DNA of 64,000 bases. Source: Mesaphorura yosii. Its lineage: Eukaryota > Arthropoda > Collembola > Poduromorpha > Tullbergiidae. A program made the position numbers and the translations under genes. The DNA lies in the NCBI GenBank assembly GCA_009869945.1, contig WIXG01000320.1, forward strand, positions 1 through 64,000, written 5' to 3'. The notes beneath the pieces are model-generated. The model was given only the letters and a program-made list of their open reading frames with translations. It made no database searches and was not told the DNA's origin. Every line of letters starts with the position of its first letter. Position 1 is the first letter of the stretch. This document shows positions 54,306-64,000 of this stretch, in pieces.

Positions 54306-56599
54306 TTATTGGCACTCTGCAGGCAAGTCGAATGCCTCCTCACCGTTCCAATCTTCAAACCATTCTTGTTCCCCGCCTCTCGCGCTGAAGCCAACTCCCC
54401 GCTTTGCAAATCCTCGCCAGAGGGCGCACTTGTGCCAGCCGCCGTAGTCCAGCTCGTCCGCCTGGAGAATGGCGTCACGAGCCTGGACGAAGGTCGGGTC
54501 GCACGGCTGCAGCTTCATGCCGTCAAGCACCAGCTGAATGAAGACGGTGTTGCCCGCCGGTGAGCGGTTGTTAAACCAATCGCTCTCGAATCCATACTCG
54601 TCGACCAGATTCCAGTAGACTTCGTATAGAATCACGGCCCAGACTTCGCCGACGGCGTGGACCGAATAAAAGTAGTCGGTCCGGGCCAGCAACGCGTACG
54701 TCGACGGGTTCGTCGTCATGTTGGTCGAGTAGACGTATCGTCGAATGCCCACGTCGTCCCCCGTCGCGTACCCGCCCATGTTGAAGTTGTCGTCGCGAGT
54801 GGAGGTCGCCGTTGTCCGGGTCACTGTTGCAATGATGTCACTCCAGCCTTCGCCCATGCCGCCTGCCTCCCCAAAGCCCAAGCAGCCAACGTTTGTCGGC
54901 CCTTGCGTGAGGCGAATCGAAAGACCGTGCGTGTATTCGTGAAACTGCAGTGCAGCAGACATTCAAAGAACAAAGAACAAAGGATTCTGAGTTGAGCCGA
55001 GCTGAGCTGAGCTGACCGTGGGGGAAATTTAAATTGAAAGCTTGACTAATGACTTACCACAATTCCTCCGTCCAAGTCACCGTCTCTCCGTGGGCTGCCA
55101 GTCCAAAGGTACATTCGCATCACGCCTCGCTGCCCGTCGGGCAGAGTCAGGAAGTTGGCATTGTTGAAGCCGCCTCCGTCCTGAGCAAACGTCACGACTG
55201 GATCGTTGCCTTGCCCGCCGTTGTTGCCGTTGTTGTGCTGGAAGTTTCCGGAGGTCTCGTCGAAGCCGTACACGTCTGGAAATTAAAGACGTCCAAATAT
55301 TATCCAGGTCAGGTAATTTAAAAGCAAGAGAGCAGCCTACAGTATAAATCGTGAGCCGTATTGCTCCAGTAAAACAAGTTGGTGATCGCCGCGTCTTTGT
55401 AGTCGAGGGGGTCTAGCTCCAGATCGAGTGGGAAGTCAAAGTTTAGCGCCTGGCCAGCATCTGGTCGGTATTGATTCTCGTAGTCGGAACCCGAACCTGT
55501 GTCATAGTCGTAACCAGATAGTGAATCACAATACCTTCTTGAACGGGGCATCACAAGAATACTTGGAAATTCAAATTACTTGGATTATCTTGGCTGTGTA
55601 CATTATTTCCTTGAGTGTCCGTGAAATTACGCCCAAGAATTCCTTGGCTGTGCCATCCGAAGGGAGACGCGACGGGGTGCGACGGATCTTCAAGCAGTTG
55701 GCGGTCTCCGCTGACCGGATCGTTGATTCCAAGTGGGAAAACGTTGTACGTGGCCAAATCCGAAACAAGATCGTGCAGGGACAGGATTTCTCCGGTCTCG
55801 GCGTCCACGACGACATCGTAAAAGTTGTCGGAGCCCTTCATGTCTACAAGGAGCTCATAACCGAGGCGAACTGAGCGTCCGGAGTTAGTCTGGATGTACT
55901 TCAAGTCTGCAGTGATGGCGTTGGCGGCGAAGGAGGCCCCGGAGATGGAGAATGAAGGAGCCCCATTGACTTTGGCGACTGGAGAAGGCTGAAGGCCTGA
56001 TGCCTGGAAGGATTCTTGGCCTAGGAAGTTGGCAAAGGCCGCCACGGCGTCGGTTGGGGACAATTTCATCGCGAAACCTGAAAGAAAAGTCAAGGGCCAA
56101 AGTCAAGGATGCATTTTTCCAAGGATAATCCGCTACACTCTCGCCTACCAGCAGCTGGGGGTGGGACAGCCGCCGCTCCTTTGAAGAAAGAGTTGCCTGC
56201 CGAGACCACGCGATGCCCTTCGTCCACGTTGACGTTGGCTACTCCGTTGATGACGTCCAGGCCGTGCAGAGTCTGCTGCAGGTAGACGTGGGTCACGCCA
56301 TTGCGCTTGTTCACGTGCGAGCTGGCTACGTAGATGGACTCAGCGGGCAGCGGCTGGAAGCCCGATTCGAGTCTCGCGTGTTGTCTGGCGATCTGGATCG
56401 GGTCGGTGGTCATGGCTTCCAGGCTGGAGGAGTCAAGAAGCTGAGCGGGGCGCGTGGAGTACGTTCGTTGGACAGAAGGGCCGAAGTTTCGATGGGTGAC
56501 TCTGGGCGATGCCTGACGTGGGGCGGGAGCAGATGCGGGCGCCGCGGAGGCAAGCCCGATGGCGGCGGCGGCGAGAAGGACAAGTGAAATTGACTTCAT
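54306..56599 (-). CDS. Secreted M36 (fungalysin) metallopeptidase, 5 exons
   Basis: The exons are 56599-56149, 56077-55563, 55476-55341, 55275-55058 and 54944-54306, total 652 residues, the usual fungalysin length. The junction between exons 2 and 3 is the least certain, since the phase-correct acceptor (gactacgag) is weak. After a signal peptide ([15 protein letters not shown]) comes an FTP-type propeptide ([20 protein letters not shown]). The M36 catalytic domain follows: [36 protein letters not shown], the zinc motif HEYTH (His442, His446, catalytic Glu443) and the third ligand Glu472 in GEGWSDI. M36 is best known from fungi and some bacteria, where it is a broad secreted protease cleaving collagen, keratin and elastin. 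All key residues are present. Four introns and a signal peptide show an expressed eukaryotic gene, probably after horizontal transfer. Confidence 0.88.
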
Positions 56600-57039
56600 G
56601 ACGGTCGAAATTGGTTGATTGATGCCAACCTGCCCGGCACGCATCGTATTTATGGGAGCCGGAGTCGCTGGTGCGATGAAGACGTGGTGGATTTTGCATT
56701 TCGTAATCTGGTATTGCCCACGCTGATCCAAGCACATTGTTTACTCACGGCCTGATCTCATCAGCATATCACTCGACAACTACGTGGCGTGACAGAAGCC
56801 CAGGCTTTTCAAGTGGGCAGCGGCTGGCTGGCAGGTCACTTGGCATGAATTTCCCATGCGAGTGCGAGGCGACTGCTGACGCGACGTAAATGTAAAATGA
56901 ACCACTTCACTGCACTGCACCCCGACCCAAGGAAAATTATTATACAACAGGAAATTACGAATTACGTAACGTAACGCTCGGACTCGGACTTTTTGAGAAT
57001 TTTATTGGATCTACGTTCCATAATTAACTCACTTAATTT
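56600..57039. other. Intergenic, fungalysin promoter region
   Basis: On the minus strand CATAAATACG at about 56645-56655 is a TATA-like element some 50 bases before the fungalysin start. No gene seen. Confidence 0.4.
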
Positions 57040-57690
57040 AGAATGTGACCAGAAACCCCAAAGTTACGATGCCCGGCACTTTGCCGGAAAGTCTGGTGGT
57101 AGAATTCGTGTGAGGCACTCGGTTCACTGAAATCGCAGTCACGGGCTCCGCTGCCCCCAGCAGGCGGATGGTGCTCAGGACTTTGGTCGCCATGCCCGCT
57201 TATCCGTCATGAACCACGGTGACCGTCAGCTTCCAACCAGAAGCGGTGTAGTCGGCCTTGGAGTAAGCTCCATTCTCAACCGAATCTGTGGCTCAACACA
57301 AAAATGTTGCCGTTCAATATTATTAGGAGATGGGTTCAGTTTTCTTACCCCTGGGGTCCCCACCGACAAAGTAGAGCGTCCCAGCCGCCGTCCCGCGCCA
57401 CAATCAGGCCAAACGGATAGTTGCGTGACAGTCGCGTATTGACGGCCGGCTTCTGCATTAGGATGACGTTGCCCCCATAAATGTGGACGGGAAGAAGTTC
57501 AGCCGGCGCCGCAAGCGTCTCGTACCCGCCCCATCGTAGTAGCTGTAGAAGCGGGCGTTTGCGTTTAAGAAGTAGGCTCGGATTGTGATGGCTCCCTGCG
57601 TCAGCGCGGGTGAAATGAGGATGCCTGATCCCTTACAGGAACTGCCTGTCCGTGCCCGCTGCTGACAGGTCGCCTGGGAGTTCGTTGATT
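57040..57690 (-). pseudogene. GH31 alpha-glucosidase C-terminal remnant
   Basis: Minus-strand pieces in several frames line up with the end of GH31 glycosidases. GSGILISPALTQGAITIRAY and FLNANARFYSYYDG correspond to the LLISPVLxxGA...YFP...WYDYYTG region. A shifted frame gives YETLAAPAELLPVHIYGGNV, then NYPFGLIVARDGG. A third shift gives GTLYFVGGDP. Last comes GAYSKADYTASGWKLTVTVV, the C-terminal beta-domain. At least two frameshifts and a stop are present and the catalytic aspartates lie in the missing upstream part. It is therefore inactive. Confidence 0.7.
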
Positions 57691-57937
57691 ACCAACCGAG
57701 GCTCGTGTGGGCTCACAGACGTCAGAGCACCAATTGAATTTTCCTCACCTGAAATGTCTGCCCTCTTGGAATCAGAGTTGGTGGGATGACATGGTGACGG
57801 CAGGTGAATCTATTCTACAGGCAGGAGAAGTGACTATCGTCTCCGGTTGGATTTGCAGCTACCACTCCGCTCTAAGACAGCATAACGTTTTGTTTAAAAT
57901 GGAAGTTCTGGGAGGATCAAAATGCAAAAATGTGTGA

Positions 57938-60214
<2,277 letters not shown>

Positions 60215-61168
60215 TTAATCTCCTTTCCATTTTGAAGAGCCTGTACTTTGAAGTTGTCTCTGTCTTCCTACTTCGGGTTGAAACAACAAACTTATACACT
60301 TCATTACATTCATTCAATTCAGAAGAAGGAATGGCCCTTATAAGTGGTACTAATCGATTTTTTAATGCCCGAAATAGAATCTTGCAAAGCCTTTTCCATC
60401 AATCCTCTCTTACTACACAAAGCACAACGGTTGAGACAATTTTTGCGCTTCACTGGACACTGCGCAGTGTCGGCCTATGTTTTGAAGGGGAATTGGTTTT
60501 GTCAACAAACTCAGCGAGTAATAATAATAAACCATGTTAACATTTATCACTAGGATAAGTAAACGTTGCTGACGCTACTTCAACTCATTGAAGCAAATTG
60601 AATGTCAATGTCAGGAATCCAAAATTAATCAATTCATATAAACCAAATGAGGCAGCAAATCAGGACCACAACTTCACGACTATGAAAAACACTCCAGCAG
60701 GAAGCTACTCTGTGACCATGTAGCTGACATGGCCATGTCCCTGATAATGAAACCAATACCGCTCGACCGCACCATCGCAATTGCATTCAATGTCAGTCGC
60801 TCAATGAAACCTGATGGATTTAAACCTCGGCCGGGATAAAATGCTCATATAGGCGTCCGTTATTCGGATTCTGGGCATGCGTATGAGCTGAGGTGGAGCC
60901 TGGAGACGGTTGCGGCTCCCACCACGCGCCGAGGACACTGTGACAAACCCGGGTCCAGTTTGACCCATTCTCTGGTCGGTGTATGACTTGCTCCTGAGCA
61001 GGATCCCAGCCCTCCGGACTAGCGGAATCAGCAGCATCTTTCTTTGCTTCGTACCTGCTGCTGCGTTTGATTCGGGCGCGCCCGATTTTACCAGAAGTAG
61101 GCAGGAGTTGGTCCGCTGATGCCTACCACTGTTAGCGATCACAAGCCTCACAGTCATCATGCCCCTAA
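60215..61168. other. Intergenic, no gene seen
   Basis: Minus-strand frame 60801-61172 is Arg-rich with no motif. No gene recognised. Confidence 0.35.
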
Positions 61169-61690
61169 TCATAACTCTCGACCGAAGAAATTTGAAACCA
61201 CGTTTTTCAATCTGTCTGCCACACGCTCAACGACCAAAACCACACCCGCTGCAGCCATCAGGCACCCGGACAATGGAAAAATCTGCATAATCTCAAATTC
61301 CATCGATTCAGGTGGGTGGTGGTCACGTACGCACGACGTACGGTCAATGCAGCTGTGGTTTCTGCGAACGCGCACGACGTAGAATTGATAGCCTAGCTCA
61401 TAAATGCTGCCCCAAAACATGTTCACGCCATGCTCGATCAGACGCCTTGCGAGAGCACACATTTCATCCCATGTGTCTCATAAACCTCATCCACACGAGC
61501 TGATCCTTTTGCCATGGTTCGGGAACGTGATGGCAAGATGCGCTGAGGTTGTACAAATTCCAAAGTTCAATCGCCCCGCCCGACGTCATTCGCGTGATGT
61601 ACGGCGGAACTGTATCCTCCAGCAGCACGGCCTGGTCTGCGCGACCAGCGCAGGGATCCAGTACACCGAATGGAATGCTTTAAGTCAGTT
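61169..61690 (-). pseudogene. Possible membrane-receptor remnant
   Basis: A 97-codon minus-strand frame (61462-61169) reads LARRLIEHGVNMFWGSIYEL, a middle part with two cysteines, then EFEIMQIFPLSGCLMAAAGV with VLVVERV, a single hydrophobic helix followed by a short basic tail. This layout resembles the S2 lobe, M4 helix and tail of ionotropic receptors. Further upstream pieces in other frames (for example LLEDTVPPYITRM) are interrupted by stops. The assignment is weak. Confidence 0.25.
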
Positions 61691-61769
61691 ATGATCGGTG
61701 CGAATCCGCTCCCGATCATAGTCACAGTATACGAGAAAGTATACTTTCTATCAGGACTATAGTCCTGAT
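61690..61769. repeat. Three consecutive perfect hairpins/palindromes
   Basis: Hairpin 1 pairs TATGATCGG (61690-61698) with CCGATCATA (61712-61720), loop 13. Hairpin 2 pairs AGTATAC (61726-61732) with GTATACT (61739-61745), loop GAGAAA. The third is a perfect 20-base palindrome, ATCAGGACTATAGTCCTGAT (61750-61769). All three fit into 80 bases with gaps of only five and four bases. No open frame uses them. Function unknown. Confidence 0.7.
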
Positions 61770-62634
61770 TCCGGGTTAGGAGGTGGATGCTCGTTTAGCC
61801 GGGCGGGGTCGACATCTTGGCCGTGTTCTCTTCCCCGAAGACGGACTGGCGCTGGTATGAGAAGTAGCTTCTGTACACTACAGTTCCATTTATGATTCGG
61901 ACAAAGAATTGCGTCATCTTACGCCTGGCCAGGCAGGCGGCACTATTGTTACCCTTGCTGGCGATGCGTTGTCTTTGAATCTGATGCCCCCTCCCCCCCC
62001 CCCCTGAGGGCAGATGCCCGAAACGCCTTCTAAATGAATCATCTCGACTGGGCCGTCACAAAAATTCAGAACCGTCCCCTACAGTACTGCGGCAACATTC
62101 TGAAGTGGGAAACCTGGCCGGATTTGGTACCGCACCGAATTTGGGACGTTGTGCCAGTAAATGGCTTGCACCCTCCCCAAGTTCTGATCTATCTCCATTT
62201 CGTAAAGTTGCAAACTGTAGAGGGATATCGCAGGAAAGTACATTATAAGTTGAACAGTAATCTACAGATTCTTAGAACTCAAATGTTACCTTGTGCGATA
62301 AGATTCCACCCATTAATTAACTTGCCAGAGGACGAGTGGCCAAATGTAGAGCCCAATGCTAAATGTGTCACCGAGATATTCAATTCCCAAAGTACTAATG
62401 CACGCATTCTGTTTAGTTATAAATTATTTAGCCAGCGCGTTCCATAAATTCAGTACCGACCGAGTTCCATCGATGCAAAGGGAGCCCTACTTTCCTTATC
62501 GTGCCCATTTGCCATTCGCAATAGCAATATTTCGCAGGAGCAGAAGGTAGCAATTTCCTTGCATTTATTTATTTAACACCACTGTAATGATCCACGATAA
62601 TTAGTAATAAACCTTTATCTAGAAATTAAATTAT
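61770..62634. other. Intergenic with a long C tract
   Basis: CCCCC-T-CCCCCCCCCCCC at 61987-62004 gives a long G tract on the minus strand. A 137-codon plus-strand frame (62034-62447) lacks any recognisable motif. The right end is the 3' flank of the GH3 gene. Confidence 0.4.
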
Positions 62635-64000
62635 TTAAGTAACCAGGATGGTCCTTTCCAAATCTCCGACTAGCAATCTCCAGGCTCCAGTCACAATTTG
62701 AAACTGCCCTGCCTCATCTGCCAATTCAAATTCATTTCGTCCCAAACAAATCTGTAGCAGTCGTGACTTATTCGGCGGGACGTTGAACACCTTGTCAAAC
62801 TCGTGCAGTTTCTTGATTATCCGACCGCCTTGACCCGCGCCCGGTGGCTCGAGGAACCAGAGCACAGAATGATCACCGGCTCGTTGTCCAGCGTTGCGAA
62901 CACTGACCTGGAAGCCTGCAAGGTCGCCACACCCCACGGGGTTATCCCCCCACGTGTACTGCCAGGTCGTGTATGAGAGTCCGTAGCCGAAAGGGTACAC
63001 AGGCTCGCCCGTGTAGAATCTGTACGTACGTCCGGGGTTTCCGGGCCCTGGTCGCATGTACATGTTGTTCATGTCGACTTGATTAATGAAATCGCCGTCA
63101 TAAAATGTCTGCGTCAAACGTCCTGAGGGATTGTACGCACCAAACATTACGTCCGCCATTGCTGTACCCCCCGCCTGTCCCAAGTACCCCGCCCAGATGA
63201 TGGCGCCAACCCGAGGATCATTCTTCCACTCAGACAGGTCAACGGCGCCCCCAGAGACCACAAACATGATGACGGGCTCCGTCACGACCGCCAGCACGCG
63301 TCGAATTAGTTCGTCCTGACTCCCGACCAAACTGATGTTTTGCCGATCGCGACCCTCATCCTCCACGAATTTGTTGATGCCGACAAAGAGAACGACTTGC
63401 GCAGAGCTGCGCGCCATGTCTTCCGCTTGTTGTATCCGATTACATTCGAAGGGTGGCTGCCAGTTGCATCCAAATTCGTATTCAAGGTCAGGAACGTACC
63501 TCCCAATTTCCACGAGTGGTCGATGGATGTACGATGGATGACCGAAGTAATTACCGAGGAAGACATAGCTTGCGTTGGCGTATGGGCCGATGAGCGCCAT
63601 ACTCGCGTGCTTCGCCCTGAACTCAGAGGCGTCGATGGGAAGCGGTGCCCGCCCCGTCCTTGCATTGGGCGCATTCTTCAGGAGAACGATGCCCTGCCGG
63701 GCTGCGTCCAACGCCAACTGTTTGGACTGGTCAGTGTCGACCGATCCGGCCTGTAGCTCCTTGTACGGGCGCGTGGCCTCTTTCTCAAAGTACCCTGCCC
63801 GAAACATGACTTTGTACGAGTTGAACAGCGCCTTGTCCAGCTCTTCTACGGTGACCATCCCTTCGTCTAGTGCCTGCTGGAGGTATTGATGAATATAATT
63901 CTTGTTTTGACACGCGAGATCGATGCCTGAGTCGAGCACGATCCGCACGGCGTCAGCCTCGCTCGTCGCGTAGTGATGTTGGCTGTACAGGTTCCCTACC
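62635..64000 (-). CDS. GH3 beta-xylosidase/beta-glucosidase-like enzyme, 3' part
   Basis: The frame enters from the right edge (it is open to 64000) and ends at 62635, so about 455 C-terminal residues are visible and the N-terminal half with the catalytic SDW aspartate is outside. Conserved GH3 blocks of the plant/fungal beta-xylosidase type are present: HHYATSEADAVRIVLDSGID at the end of the TIM barrel, ARQGIVLLKN and ALIGPYAN opening the second domain, FVGINKFVEDEGRDRQNISL with the candidate acid/base region, WAGYLGQAGGTAMADVMFG, YNPSGRLTQTFY, YPFGYGLSYTTW, and a fibronectin-III-like C-terminal domain. It would remove terminal sugars from xylan or glucan oligosaccharides. No intron occurs in the visible part. 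GH3 enzymes of this class are rare in animals but known from plant-feeding arthropods. Confidence 0.88.
   Translation of the reverse strand, partial: VGNLYSQHHYATSEADAVRIVLDSGIDLACQNKNYIHQYLQQALDEGMVTVEELDKALFNSYKVMFRAGYFEKEATRPYKELQAGSVDTDQSKQLALDAARQGIVLLKNAPNARTGRAPLPIDASEFRAKHASMALIGPYANASYVFLGNYFGHPSYIHRPLVEIGRYVPDLEYEFGCNWQPPFECNRIQQAEDMARSSAQVVLFVGINKFVEDEGRDRQNISLVGSQDELIRRVLAVVTEPVIMFVVSGGAVDLSEWKNDPRVGAIIWAGYLGQAGGTAMADVMFGAYNPSGRLTQTFYDGDFINQVDMNNMYMRPGPGNPGRTYRFYTGEPVYPFGYGLSYTTWQYTWGDNPVGCGDLAGFQVSVRNAGQRAGDHSVLWFLEPPGAGQGGRIIKKLHEFDKVFNVPPNKSRLLQICLGRNEFELADEAGQFQIVTGAWRLLVGDLERTILVT

Overview
The window reads as arthropod nuclear DNA, most likely a springtail (Collembola). The grounds are: spliced genes with very short GT..AG introns (about 60-95 bases), a secreted arthropod hemocyanin with all six copper histidines, several divergent gustatory-receptor-like seven-helix chemoreceptors, and a soil-feeder set of secreted enzymes (AA15, GH16, GH3, GH31 remnant, M36 fungalysin, Baeyer-Villiger-type monooxygenase). 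Some of these families are better known from fungi and bacteria. The assignment to Collembola is inference; no marker gene here proves it.

Layout. 0-9 kb: an ionotropic-receptor fragment run into by a mariner remnant; a hAT-like element inside a small membrane-protein ORF; two intact gustatory-receptor (GR) genes and one GR stump; a DNA ligase I pseudogene; a takeout/JHBP-like secreted protein; a tyrosine-kinase fragment. 9-18 kb: F-box/leucine-rich-like pseudogenes, an intronless transglutaminase-like (kyphoscoliosis/hillarin type) gene and a secreted kelch protein. 18-30 kb: AA15 LPMO, ML/NPC2 protein, a tandem GR pair (first copy broken, second intact), a Pro/Glu-rich four-cysteine secreted peptide, GH16 glucanase, Mps1/TTK-like kinase remnant, Kazal-type inhibitor. 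31-46 kb: more F-box-like loci including the one intact copy (33084-35239), the monooxygenase, a lone C2H2 finger ORF, an orphan 230-residue protein, two intronless GRs, and a second hAT-like element lying exactly inside an F-box-like pseudogene. 47-64 kb: hemocyanin, SET-domain stump, SLC22 transporter, M36 fungalysin, GH31 remnant, a decayed receptor tyrosine kinase with an LDLa module, a cluster of perfect hairpins, and a GH3 gene running off the right edge.

Functional themes: chemosensation (IR and GR genes), digestion of cell-wall polysaccharides and protein (AA15, GH16, GH3, GH31, M36), transport and detoxification (SLC22, monooxygenase), and haemolymph or secreted proteins (hemocyanin, ML, takeout-like, Kazal). 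There is no operon logic. The most unusual feature is a dispersed family of F-box/leucine-rich-like genes: at least eight loci on both strands within 36 kb, only one of them apparently intact, and one split by a hAT insertion whose 8-base target duplication is still perfect.

Exon boundaries were worked out by hand from GT/AG sites, reading-frame phase and family similarity. Several pseudogene calls rest on single-base frameshifts, which could also be assembly indels.
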